Source of the DNA: Diplonema japonicum
Taxonomy: Eukaryota; Euglenozoa; Diplonemea; Diplonemida; Diplonemidae
Length of the DNA: 64,000 nt
NCBI GenBank assembly: GCA_964019335.1
Contig: OZ025733.1
Coordinates: 127,001 to 191,000 of the forward strand
Direction of reading: 5' to 3'
Shown: piece after piece, positions 31,144-42,300 of the stretch
How positions within the stretch are numbered: the first letter of the stretch is position 1
Layout: each line of letters starts with the position of its first letter
Translations under genes and position numbers: made by a program
Notes under the pieces: generated by a model
Seen by the model: only the letters and a program-made list of their open reading frames with translations
The model's database searches: none
What the model was told of the DNA's origin: nothing

Positions 31144-31262
31144 GGATACGGCCATACTCTGGTGAATGCACCCCATCCCGCCTGATTTGGGAAGTTAAGC
31201 ACCAGCAGGCCAGGTTAGTACTGCGGTGAGTGATCACGTGGGAAGCCCTGCTGTATCCTCCA
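31144..31262 (+). rRNA. 5S rRNA gene or 5S-derived element head
   Basis: About 119 nt recognisable as 5S rRNA: GGATACGGCCATACTC at the start, GAATGCACCCCATCCCG, GGGAAGTTAAGCACC (internal promoter region), AGGTTAGTACTGCGGTGAGT and terminal GTATCC pairing with the initial GGATAC. The GAATGCACC segment resembles trypanosomatid 5S. A normal 5S gene ends at a T-run; here the 3' end instead runs through AAACCA into a SINE-like element at 31268. It may be a real gene with the element inserted at its end, or a 5S-headed retroelement. Confidence 0.85.
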
Positions 31263-31267
31263 AACCA

Positions 31268-31581
31268 GGTGGTGGGGATAACATGGAAATATAAAGAAGT
31301 ACATCAGATGTGTTGTTCGCTGTTGACCTCCTCGTCGGTCATCACCGGTAGCGCCCGAGTGGAAGAAGCAGATGCTCTGGGTGGCGAACAGGCAGCAAAC
31401 TACACGGGCTCAGAATCTTGGTTACCCGGGGCGCCCCGGCTGGGGTTGAGCTGCACACCGCACGCATTAAGGACACGACGCGGAACGCAGAAGAAGCTAC
31501 AGCTAGGCCGAGGTGCGCCCCCTGTAATCAAGTAAATGGTGCTTGTGCAGGGTGCCCCCACCGGCTTCCTTTAAATCACCG

Positions 31582-31605
<24 letters not shown>
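31268..31605 (+). mobile_element. SINE-like element, copy D, next to 5S
   Basis: Starts GGTGGTGGGGATAACATGGA five bases after the 5S 3' end, keeps the whole body and ends with a diverged type-A tail (GTGCCCCCACCGGCTTCC) and a T-run. Relative to copy B it carries small deletions such as AAGAAGCAGATGC. Confidence 0.8.
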
Positions 31606-31615
<10 letters not shown>

Positions 31616-31781
31616 GAAAAAAGGACCATATGAGGGCATTTTTTACGAATAAAAAAATAAAATAAAATAAAATAAAATAAAATAAAATAAAAAAAAAAAA
31701 GAGGTTTGCAGCAAGTATTGTGGGCCGTAAAATTCTTCCCCATCATAGCCACCACCACCACCACCACTACCCCCCTCCACA

Positions 31782-31812
<31 letters not shown>

Positions 31813-31869
31813 TTCCCATCTTTACCTGGGGAGGGGGAAAAAAAAAGAGAGGGGGAAGGGGGGGGAGAA
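31590..31869. other. Intergenic with AAAAT microsatellite
   Basis: About eight (AAAAT) units lie at 31648-31690, then a CCA-repeat near 31748, a T-run at 31783-31810 and a G/A-rich leader before the ATG at 31870. Confidence 0.7.
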
Positions 31870-34254
31870 ATGCAACAAAACACTTTAAACCACAAATTTA
31901 TAAAATACGATGACAACTACAAAGATCCCCAGCTGAAAGGTCTACGGGAAAAGCTGGAGGGTTCCATGAAAGAGATTAAGGCGGGAACCGACATGAAAAT
32001 AGGCGGAAAACGAGGCAGCACCAACGGGAGGGCGAAAATCGCCAGCGTACTGGGCCTCCGCCAGAGCCCCTTCTCAGAACGGATCGTCGACTTCTTTTTC
32101 TCTGGTGAAACTTTTTCCGAAGAACTATTTATGGATTGGGTAGAAATTCTACTGGGGAAAGGGAACTACCACCACAAGGCAAGGTTTATATTCTATATAT
32201 ACGACGTTCGCTCTTCCAAATCTTTGACCGAGTCTGATATTGAAGCTCTTCTCCTCCAAATTGTCACGGAAAACAAATTCAAGTTCAAACCTGCCTCGCT
32301 GGAGATCCTCACACAAGCTCTTTTTACCCAATTCGGGGAATTTTTGTCGGACGGGACAATGACGGAACAGGAGTTCATCGAATTTTCAGAAGGGTATCCG
32401 GAAATCCTCGACAATTTGACCATCGGGAACCTTTCGAACAACAACTGGAAGGCGGGGCTTTCTTACACATCGAGCAAGGACACGATCGCAGCGTTTCTCG
32501 GGAAGAATATCAGTTTGGACAGGCGGCAGATGCCGTGGAGCCGGAGATTGTATTATAAATGGCAGCTTGAGGGAAGCAAGTACATAATTCTCTTCCTGTG
32601 GATTGTCGTGATGGCGGTGATGTTCGGTTCTGAGTTCTCAAAGTACAATACCCAACTAAACTACGATCTGAGCGGGTACGCGATTCCAGTTGCAAAATCC
32701 GCGGGGGCAACTATCCGCCTCAACAGCCACCTGTTGCTGCTGCCTGTCTGCAAGCAGCTTTCGACCGCGATACGCGGGTTCTTTTACAACGCTAGTTTTC
32801 TGCGGTATTTCACAAAAAAAACCGATTTTTCACGCCACCACGGCCCGACGTGGCTGTGGGACAAACACATCTCCTTCCACAAACGCCTGGCCACAGCGAT
32901 GATCATCGCAGTTCCCGTTCACGTTATCGCGCATTTGATCAACGTTATTAAGATGGCAAATGCATCCGACGAGCTCATCATGAACCCGCACTACAATTGG
33001 TGCTGCGGTGAAGGGTCGTATTTCGACCGGTTTCCTTACTTAACGGAAAGTCCCGGAGTGGCACGGTTGCTGTTTCTGTCAGTACCAGGATGGACAGGAT
33101 GGCTTCTGCTGGTCATCTTAACATGCATCACCTACACCGCCCTCGCAAAAAACCGCTCGAAAAACTTCGAAAGATTCTTCTACACACATTACACTATGGT
33201 GTATTTCTACGCCTTGCTACTTGCCCATGGTTCGACACAACTGGTAGCCTTCCCGAGATTTTGGATATGGTCGCTGGTGTTTTTAACGTTGTTCTTGTTG
33301 AACACCATATTGCGGTTGAGGTCTATGAAGAAAGTCGCAATCGTATCCGCGAAGGTGGACTATCAAACACAATGGCTCGCGCTGACGTTGCAAAAACCGG
33401 AGAACTGGTCCGGAAGGACCGGGTCCTACGCGTTGCTGAACGTTCCGGAGATTTCGAGGACGCAGTTTCACCCGTTTACGCTGTCGAGCACCCCTGATTC
33501 CGAACACCTCGGGTTCCACATAAAATGTGCAGGAGATTGGACAAAAAACCTTCAAAACTTACTAAAACGCGGGGAGGACGGAAGAGGCTACCCCGAGGTA
33601 GTTGTCGAAGGCCCATATGCTTCAGCAGCGGAACACGTCTTCGAATATGACGTTTGTTTACTTTTCTGCGCTGGTATAGGTGTCACACCCTATGCATCCA
33701 TATTAGAACATATCAAAACCCGGCAGCAACGGAGGAAGAGTGAAGCGTTTCCACCACAACATAAACAGGGCACACCCGATAAACCAGCTCCGAATATATA
33801 TTTTTACTGGACGTGCCGGGATCAGTTTTCATTTTCGTGGTTCGGCGGATTGTTTGGAGAAATGCTCAAGGTCAAGCCCCAAGACGCAATTCAACCCTTC
33901 ACAAACCTCTCGCACCCCGCATTCCCCACTGACCGTTTCGTCCCCAACCTTTTCATGACAGGAGCCCTTCCCCAAGGCGATGTTTCAAACACAATTCTCC
34001 AAATGGCTCTCGATTCTGTATATCAAAAGACTAACATTGACCTTGTTACTGGCATAGCCGATTCTGGGCAAACCCGGTTCGGCCGTCCTAACATCGAAGC
34101 CGTCTTTGAGGAGATGATCGACACCTACCCGGGGAAGGAGATCGGTGTTTTCTTCTGCGGCCCGCAGGCTATGGGATCTTCCATCCACACGTATGCCCTG
34201 AATAAATCGGGAAAGCGGGGCACGATCTTTAGATATTTCAAAGAGGTGTTTTAA
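31870..34254 (+). CDS. NADPH oxidase, NOX family
   Basis: 794 residues from the ATG at 31870; upstream in-frame codons are homopolymer translation. The N-terminal 220 residues look like degenerate EF-hands (FIFYIYDVRSSKSLTESDIE, FLSDGTMTEQEF), as in calcium-regulated NOX5/DUOX types. The membrane domain keeps two haem-ligand His pairs: H337/H351 (HKRLATAMIIAVPVH) and H440/H453 (HYTMVYFYALLLAH). The FAD site is HPFTLSS at 534-540; NADPH motifs are AGIGVTP (601-607), GRPN (about 740) and FFCGP (761-765), and it ends FRYFKEVF as NOX proteins do. It would move electrons from cytosolic NADPH across a membrane to oxygen (superoxide) or, if acting as a ferric reductase, to iron. The EF-like region and NOX-type tail favour the oxidase. 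Confidence 0.93.
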   Translation: MQQNTLNHKFIKYDDNYKDPQLKGLREKLEGSMKEIKAGTDMKIGGKRGSTNGRAKIASVLGLRQSPFSERIVDFFFSGETFSEELFMDWVEILLGKGNYHHKARFIFYIYDVRSSKSLTESDIEALLLQIVTENKFKFKPASLEILTQALFTQFGEFLSDGTMTEQEFIEFSEGYPEILDNLTIGNLSNNNWKAGLSYTSSKDTIAAFLGKNISLDRRQMPWSRRLYYKWQLEGSKYIILFLWIVVMAVMFGSEFSKYNTQLNYDLSGYAIPVAKSAGATIRLNSHLLLLPVCKQLSTAIRGFFYNASFLRYFTKKTDFSRHHGPTWLWDKHISFHKRLATAMIIAVPVHVIAHLINVIKMANASDELIMNPHYNWCCGEGSYFDRFPYLTESPGVARLLFLSVPGWTGWLLLVILTCITYTALAKNRSKNFERFFYTHYTMVYFYALLLAHGSTQLVAFPRFWIWSLVFLTLFLLNTILRLRSMKKVAIVSAKVDYQTQWLALTLQKPENWSGRTGSYALLNVPEISRTQFHPFTLSSTPDSEHLGFHIKCAGDWTKNLQNLLKRGEDGRGYPEVVVEGPYASAAEHVFEYDVCLLFCAGIGVTPYASILEHIKTRQQRRKSEAFPPQHKQGTPDKPAPNIYFYWTCRDQFSFSWFGGLFGEMLKVKPQDAIQPFTNLSHPAFPTDRFVPNLFMTGALPQGDVSNTILQMALDSVYQKTNIDLVTGIADSGQTRFGRPNIEAVFEEMIDTYPGKEIGVFFCGPQAMGSSIHTYALNKSGKRGTIFRYFKEVF

Positions 34255-34331
34255 CATTTTCTTCTTCCCCCCCCCCCCCCCCTCATTTTGCTTGCACATT
34301 AAAAAAAAAAAAAGCATACAGTTTTCCATCT

Positions 34332-34733
34332 ATGGTGTACTATGCTGTACACCACGAGGTGCGAATACCCAATGCCCTGCACACACGCGAGGTAGGGGAA
34401 CGGGAAGGGTGGTGGTCCGACGGGATGGCGGACATCTGCGACAAAACAGGTGTCATTGAAGACATCGTGCGGGACAGGTTAAAAATTCGTTTCACAGAAC
34501 CCCTCGGCGCGTGGTGGTTTTCTTTCAACGTCTTCGCCCAGGACCTGTCGTCTGACGAAGAGGAAGGCTGGTTCATCCAACACTGCTTCCCTTCCGACTC
34601 TGAGTCCGAACCAGAATCGGTTTCTGTGGCGTCGTCCAACGGCCCTCGCACGGAGGTCATCACCACATCAATTCAACCCGTAGCATTCTTGCGCAAATGC
34701 TATGGGGCAGGCTTCACAAGGGTTATCGTCTAA
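34332..34733 (+). CDS. Small protein with MIB-like repeat
   Basis: 133 residues; the ATG at 34332 is only 77 nt after the NOX stop. Residues about 28-75 (WWSDGMADICDKTGVIEDIV, LKIRFTEPLGAWWFSFN) resemble the small beta-barrel repeats of Mind-bomb/HERC-type proteins, in which a MA...G.V stretch leads to a V.F..G..W.F end. After an acidic Ser/Glu stretch (SDSESEPESVSVASS) comes a short hydrophobic end. No catalytic domain. The likely role is protein binding; the repeat call is tentative. Confidence 0.7.
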   Translation: MVYYAVHHEVRIPNALHTREVGEREGWWSDGMADICDKTGVIEDIVRDRLKIRFTEPLGAWWFSFNVFAQDLSSDEEEGWFIQHCFPSDSESEPESVSVASSNGPRTEVITTSIQPVAFLRKCYGAGFTRVIV

Positions 34734-34895
34734 TTCCCCCCCCCCCCCCTTTCCCCCTCAATTGTACTGTACTGTATTTTTATTAAAATTTTTTTCTTTC
34801 TTTCTTATTCTCATGCATTTTTTTTTTTGAAGTTTTTTTGTAAAGTTGCGGGGAGCGAGGGGGGAAAAAAAAAAGAAGAAAAAAAAGAAAAATAC

Positions 34896-35342
34896 ATGGA
34901 AGAAGGCTCGTGGCTTCGCAACACCGCATGCACGACAGGGAGCGGGTCGAGCTTGCTGGACAGGCCGAGCACCACATCAAGCAATGACTCTGTGTGTGTA
35001 GCAGACATGGATGAGTTCGTGAGCGAAATCCAGTCGGAGCTCATAGAGCAACACGGTGCGGCTGGGGTCATTAGGAAGGAGCAGCTTTGCGCCGTCCTAA
35101 GCAGAATGGGCCTTGACGCGACGGATGGGCTTCTGACCGGTCTATGGGTGGACACAGATACTCCTCAAGACCAACCTCTGCCGGTGCATCAAGTCCTTCA
35201 AGGGATCAGCACACGGGTTACAATCAGCCCATCTGAGCACGCGTCCACACCTCAGTCCAAGCGGTCTAAATCCTCCCCAACCCGAGGGCCTCCTTCACCC
35301 TTTCTGTGGTGGGGCACCAAACCTTTAGCAGATGCCTTGTGA
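34896..35342 (+). CDS. Hypothetical protein, EF-hand-like helices
   Basis: 148 residues from the ATG at 34896, after an A-rich leader. Residues about 37-105 (ADMDEFVSEIQSELIEQHG, RKEQLCAVLSRMGLDATDGL) look like a pair of helices of EF-hand or helical-bundle type, but no canonical calcium loop is present. Both ends are Ser/Thr/Pro-rich and probably disordered. No family recognised. Short intergenic spaces link it to the two genes before it. Confidence 0.65.
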   Translation: MEEGSWLRNTACTTGSGSSLLDRPSTTSSNDSVCVADMDEFVSEIQSELIEQHGAAGVIRKEQLCAVLSRMGLDATDGLLTGLWVDTDTPQDQPLPVHQVLQGISTRVTISPSEHASTPQSKRSKSSPTRGPPSPFLWWGTKPLADAL

Positions 35343-35419
35343 ACGAAAATGGAGTGAGGGAGAGCTTTTTCCTGTTTCCACAAGAGTTGGGCCCCTCCTA
35401 TCCAAAGAAGTTCACGGGT

Positions 35420-35454
<35 letters not shown>

Positions 35455-36345
35455 TAGGTCGTCTTGTCTCATGTAACTGAGTTGGTTAAGATTTTCGGCC
35501 ATCGGGGCACTGATAGTGGCGGTACTAAAGTGTGTTCCCTCTCCCCTTCCCTTTAAATCTCCCTTCTTGTTGCTAACCTCTTTTTTTTTTTTTTTTTTTT
35601 TTCTTCTTCTTCTTTTTTTTTTTTTTTTCTTTTTTGATTGTTTTATATTCTTCCGCAAGAGGAAAAAAAAAAAGAAAAAGGGGGAGGGACAAAAAAAAAA
35701 AAAGAAAACTTGCCGTTGTACAACTTTCTTTTATTTGTCTTTGGAAGTCTGAAGGGAGACCTGGGAAGTGGGCGACACGACAGTTTTCATGGAAAAAAAG
35801 AAAATAACTATTTATTGCCAACAGATTATGACCATAATATCACTCGAGAACGGGGTTTTTTGCTCGAGGGCCCGGAGGGAATGGATCAGGAGTGAAAGGA
35901 ATAGCCATAATCTGGCGGCAAGTAAGTTATTTTATCTTACTTTTGGCCAACTTTCGCGATCAAATAACAGCGCCAAAAATCAAACAATGAGCCCCCGCCA
36001 ATAAGACAATAGGGGCTTCCGGAGTGAGGAAATTTCTGAAAAAAGCAAAAAAAAGGTTTGTTTTGTTCAAGCCGGTTTGAACAAGGTCTCACAAAAACCT
36101 CTCTTTCACTCATGCATTTCTTCTTTTTTTTTTCTCCCCCTTTTTTTTATTCCCCTCTTCTTCTCACTAAATCTTTTTTTTTTTTTTTTTTCCTCTTCTC
36201 TATTTAATTCAAAAAAAAAACAATTGCTTACGGTACTTCCACACACAAAAAAAAGAAAAAAAAAGGAGAGGGGTGGAATTTCAAAAGAGGAAAAAAAAAA
36301 AAAAAAAAGAAGAAAAAAAGACGACCGACTCAACCATTGAATGGA
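35343..36345. other. Intergenic with MITE-like element
   Basis: T-runs at 35420-35453 and 35582-35635, the hairpin element at 35808-36040, then T/C-rich and A/G-rich stretches before the ATG at 36346. No gene is supported. Confidence 0.6.
35808..36040. repeat. MITE-like hairpin element, copy 2
   Basis: The left arm (ACTATTTATTGCCAACAGAT) pairs with the right arm ending CATAATCTGGCGGCAAGTAA at about 35925, around a CTCGAG/GGGCCC-type core. Layout and arm sequence match 7227-7350. The tail (GAGTGAGGAAATTTCTGA at about 36019) also resembles the arm ends in the 27-28 kb cluster. Confidence 0.7.
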
Positions 36346-39300
36346 ATGAACAAACAACAAAGCACAACCAAATCCACGCTTTTCTTGGCTGTGGCAACAT
36401 GCTTGTTTGCAGTATCCAGAGGCCAGGTAGTAGACCGTGAGGACCAGGAGATAGCAGGGGTCCTCATTGGTGGTGATGGATGGTCCCCAGGCTTCGTAGG
36501 ACGAGGAGTGGAAGGCGTTGCCAACCTAACCGGAAACCCGAGAACAATTTTCAAAAGCAGGACAAATCTGGTACGAACGGACTCGCACAGAGCACCCCCC
36601 ACAAATGCCTGGTGGGAGGACCTCCTGACAACTAACGCCACAACGGAAGTCGTGTCTGTAATGCCATTACAACTCAAAGCATGGTACCTCCAATGCCGTA
36701 TAGAACTGTCAGAAGGATCCACCGCTGTGAACGTTTCCTCACCCAACACCACATCAACATCCTTCACAGCCTCTGTTTCTGTTGTTATAGGATCGGCTTC
36801 GTGTTTCCCACAAGTTTCTGATTCGGACAGATTCGGAGTCAACGTTACTCTTAATGTAAACCCTGCCAACCCTGCCCCGGTCGGGAATTTACTGCTTGCC
36901 CGCGGGCATCCTTATGCAACGATAGATGTTTCCGATCAGGATATTTTCTTGTTTTCACACAAGGGGTGGGCGTCGTTATCGAGACTGAACATACCCACAG
37001 GCGGTTCTGTGAACTTTGTGGGGGACTTCGCGGATCTAGTTGATGTTGATGGTGACAGATGGTTGGTCAGCCTTCCTGCTGTTACAAATATCACCGCGTT
37101 GTCCTCCGGTACCGTAATCTTCCACGACAGGATCAACGGGTTCGTTCGTGTGAGTAAGGTTCCCGTCGCGGTGCAGCACCACACCGGCGGGTCCGGAAAC
37201 CTCCCCCACGAAACCTTCGAGACGCTGCGTCAAAACGCTGGCTGCACCGTCATTGGAGGCCTTATATCCCACAACCACACTTACAACCCCGACCGTTCTA
37301 TCACATCGGTAACCGGGGTTCGATACACATACACTTGGAGGGTCATCCCGGCAGGATGCACACCGTTGATGACAACGCTTCCTCATCATAGAGGTGGGGT
37401 TCTTTCCGGGACAACGGAGACTACATTGAAGTACCAATCGGTGTTGGGGGATCTGGACGGTGTTCTTGGAAGCGATTGGAGGTTCACGATACCGTTGAAG
37501 ATGTCGATCGACTCGCCGCGGGTAGAGAACTACACACAGTGCGGGTTGGTCGAGCTGTTTAACGCTCTCCTGTCGGACATCAAGACACATGGGAACGGGA
37601 CTTTGCTGGCGGATGACGAGTACGGTCTGCAGCTGTACCATATGGGAATGATGAGCACCACGGCGAAAACCCTGCGAGCGGACACACAGCTCAACACTGT
37701 CTTGGGCTACGCTAACGGGTGGATCGACCAGCTCAACGATGGTGTCCTTGTCTACGACACTTACTGGGGTGTCGTGTGTACCGATAGAAACACTGGCTCC
37801 GCACACGCAACTTGTTTTGGAGAGTCACATTTAATTGCATACGGTGAGATGCTGCACGCCTTGACCAAGCTGTGGCCCATTCTCCTCGACGACACCGCAT
37901 CGCAGCAAGACCGCATCCGAACTGAGTCGAAGCTCGCGAGAATGGCCAGAGCGCTAATCCGCAACCTGGCAAACCTGTCCGAAAAAGATGAATACTTCCC
38001 TGTCTCAAGGGGATTCGATTGGTACACAGGGCTTGCTTGGGATAGATATGGCGTGCGACCCAACTCCCCAGGACGTACCGCATCACCATTGGGAACCACT
38101 TTATTGGCGTACGACGCGGTTGGGCTGCTCGGACAGAAGTATCTAAACGACCCTGAAATCGTAATCTCGGGTGAGCTTTTGCTGTCCCAAGAATCCTGGG
38201 CCGCCACATTTTATCTCATGAAAGACGACAGCGATGGGCTTGGAGTGGTGGTCGAAGTACTGGACCATGACAAGTCGGTTAGAGGCGACGATTTGTTAGT
38301 GCTCGCTCCGTTCGACAAGTCCGTTACGCCTCATATAAAACCAGTGATACCTTTTTTGAACGAGACGCAGCTTGCTCTTCAAGGCTCCACGGGTACTCCC
38401 TTCGATATCATGCTGCTTTCATTGCTGAACCCCACCCGCGCGCTTCAAATCCACCTCGAAATCGGCGATAATTTAGGTTACACAAACGCCTCTTTAGACA
38501 CGCGTGTCGGCGACGTCGTTACCTTGATGGAGAGAAACGGCGGGTCCGGGTGTTCTGACGCGGGGTTCGAGCTTCCGATCAGGGTTTTAGGCACCACGAT
38601 ATGGTACAAAAACTCATTCAATTACCTGTTCAAAGTCATGGACTACCAACCGACCGTGATCGGGAAGGCGGTGACGAGCTACAACATCTACGAGATGGCG
38701 CGGTTCGGTGACATATTAAGGAGAGATGTCACGCATATAAAGTCGCTGGGCTTCAACACGGTGATGATCTCCACGGCTACGTTTTCGGTCGACGCTTTCC
38801 TCACGATGTGCAAGGAGCTGGACATGAACGTCATCGTTGCCCAGATCCTCCCAGCTGCCGGGTTCGCAACAGAGAAGTTCATCGCTGAGGCAGATTTCAA
38901 GCAGATGCTGACGTACCTTGCGGCACATACAAACATTGTCATGTGGTCCATCGATTCCGCAGCCCTGACTACCATCCAAGACGCCATTGACTACTACGTT
39001 CTTCTCCGTAAGCTCCGTCTTCTCCGCGACGAGCACGACCCGACAAAACGCCCGATCATGGTCCCCTTGACGGAGTTCACGCTTCCCAAACTGACTGTCA
39101 ACAAAGGACTTTACGATCTGGCCGTTGAAGTCGCGATTTTAACAACGCTTGAAGCCGACTACGCGCGTATCAAAACCAACATGCAATTCCTAGACCATCC
39201 GGTCATCGTGAACTTCAAGTCCGACTCATGGAACCACGTCAACGAGACGAACGACGAGGAGTACCAGTCGAAGTTTTTGAAATCGCAAATTGAGATCACG

Positions 39301-42300
39301 CTTCCCCTCCACTCCGAACAGCTCCTGTCCGGCATCGCTGTCACTGAATACGTCGACCAATATTGGAGGGGGTCGCAATCCGACCCCGATTTCGACTGTC
39401 CCGATCCGTCAAGCTTCAGGCATTCTGTGTGCGGAGTGCGTGTTGCGGAGTTCCATGACGGGATGCTGACCTCTGAGTACATGGGCATCAACGCACAGTC
39501 TCAAACATGGTTCAAGCATTGTATCCGACACAAGGCAGCCTACTATATGCTGCGGGACTTGCTTGGCGGGACAGCGCTACCGACGGACCATCACGAGGTT
39601 TGCGAGTACGTTGATCAAACCAACAGCTACTGGAAGCTCATCATCTGGGTGACAGTAGCTTGCGGTGTAGCGTGTCTGTGCCTCATCATCGCCAGTCTCT
39701 TCCAAGAGGACACAATAATTGACGACACAGCCATCGTCGCCAAAGACCGTTGGGCCCAAGCAGATACCGATGAAATTTACGGGTTGATAACCCACGGCAC
39801 CACCACACTTCTCGACCAACCCCCGTTCAGCGGGATGAACATCCAGAACATTGACGAAGACCTCGACGACGAAGAGGAAGTGGAGGTCGATTCATGGGAA
39901 TTCTGCAGATGGCAAGTCATTATAATCCAGCTGGACCATCTTCAAAAGGTCATCTTCGACGAGATGGTTTGCCAGCTGAAGATCGGAAGCTTAGAGGACG
40001 TCGGTGAAAACCCGCAAGGGTTTAAAACCGCTGTGGACACACTGCACAAGAGATACCTCAACTCATACCTAGGTTGGTTCGATTCACAAAAAACCAAGAC
40101 TGGCGCTGCTTTAGGAGAGTGCCACCATGTAAGATGGGAAATCGAGTTCGGGTCTGAAGAAGAGCCGATCTACATGCCCCTTAGGGAGGACGTATCGACT
40201 GAAATCGAATCAGCTTGGAAGGAAAATGTCAACGCACTGGAACTCGTGCACGACGGCCGGGACTACGACATGGTGATTGACACCGAACTGTGCCCGGAGC
40301 GTGACATCGCTCTTATTTACGATAAATACCAGGACGGAGCCCCTGTTGGTACCGCGTATAGGCGTGCGAGAACAGGGACAGGTAACACCACCAACGACCA
40401 GCTCATCGATCTGTTGATTTTGCTGTCTCTGTGGCACCTCGGGGAACAACTGACCTGGTTCAACGGACACTGGCTGAACTGGCAGTTCCATTATGTTATG
40501 AAACACATGAAATTCCCCGCCACGACCATTCTCAATGATTGCAGGCATTTTGAAAACCGCACCGTTACCATGGACGATATTAACGAGTCGTGTGCGATTA
40601 AGCCCTACTTCGACATTGAGGGAACTCGTGGTGTTGACGAGGAGGGCCATGTTCTGCTGAAGGACGGGGTGTACAATGAAGATGAGATTAAGCGGTACCC
40701 GTTTCAAAAAACGTTCAGGGAGCCGAGGAAGTGGGGCATCGTGTTCTCGATCATCCACAACATCTACTTCATCGTCCACACGCAGGTTATGTCCTTCGTG
40801 TTCTGGTCGTTGGTGGTCAACATCTCAGCGAGGGACCAACGGTTGGCCGACAAAGGAATCTCGGGAATGTTTGACAGAATGGAGCTTGTCTTCTTCCATT
40901 CCCCAGACCACCTCAGATGGATCCTCACCACATGCGCAAAGCTTGATTTTTGGTTAGTTGTTGTCGGTGAAATAATGGACGTGTGGATGCTCGGAGGTTT
41001 CTTCCACTACACCTCTCAAGACTGGGCACCGACATTCTTACGTGTGAAATTCCTCGACTACATAAAGCTGAGATGGTCTGCGTACACATCTGTCACCGCG
41101 TTCATCATCTTAATGGGGAGCACGTTTTGGGATGACACCTTCACCGCAACCTTCGCAACCATCGGTTCATACGTTTTGGTAAGAGTCTTCGGGATTATCA
41201 TAAGCAACGCTGTTTTGGTCTTGTGGCCTGTTCGACTGCGAGGCGCCCCTCGTAGAGGTAAGGCTTTAAACAGGAAAGAGGTCATCCAAGAATTCAGCGG
41301 ATCGGTTCTGTTCTGGGTACTGTGCTACTCCTCCGTCCAGCTCTTCCAAGCGTGGATTATGTTCCGTACAGAAACAGTCAGCTGGGAGTTTTGCGACTGC
41401 GACGACTCGTACTCAGATATCATCGAAACAGGAATCGCACAGTTCGGGCACGATTTCTTCGGAAGAATGTTTACATGTGCTGATAAGGAGCCCCGTTGTT
41501 TCACCGCGGTGTTTCTGATCTGGCTCACCGCCATTGCCCTGTTCATCGTTGCTGTCAATGCAGGGTTCTTGGTGTGGACTGTTCTGTTCGGGTCGTTCTC
41601 CCATTTCCACAGCCAGTGGAAATCCAGAAAAGCGAGGTCTTTGGTTGGAAAGAAGATCCAGACAGCGTACATCCTCAGATCCTTGAACGTTAAGATGCTT
41701 GGTTTCACAGACCCGAGGGACACGCAGGTTGCTAGAAAAGTGTGGAATCGCGTAATCAAAGAGCTTTGGGACGAGTATCTGATCTCCGCATTTGAGTACG
41801 AAAACCTGCTGATCCACACCCACGTCCACGAGGTGCAGTTTGCGTTGGAAAATGATTTCGCGATGGAGAGGCTCTCGAATTTTTTGGAGTACATCCAGTC
41901 AACGGACGAGGATGGGTTGGGACCGTGCTCAACCTACCCGAGCATTTCGATCGTTATACCTGTTTATGGGGAGGATCTGGTCTGCGCTGGTGCCAACACA
42001 ACGGGCGCTTTCAACGAAAAACTGCGCAGCCACCAGCAGGAGAAAACACAGCTTAACTTCTTGATCGACTCGTACAACGACGAGTGGGTGAACTTCGTGG
42101 AGCACTGCGTGCTAGACGAAGAGTTCTTCCACGATGTTCTGACCGAAGAACAGGTCGATCAGATGCAAACAGATGTCGAGGAGCTCAAGGCCGTTACAGA
42201 CGGGAAGACAAAGCGAGACATGAAAGGCGACAGGGAACTCCGTACCTCCGCGGCAAATATCATTGCAGACAAGATACACACCCAACCGCATTTGTTTTAT

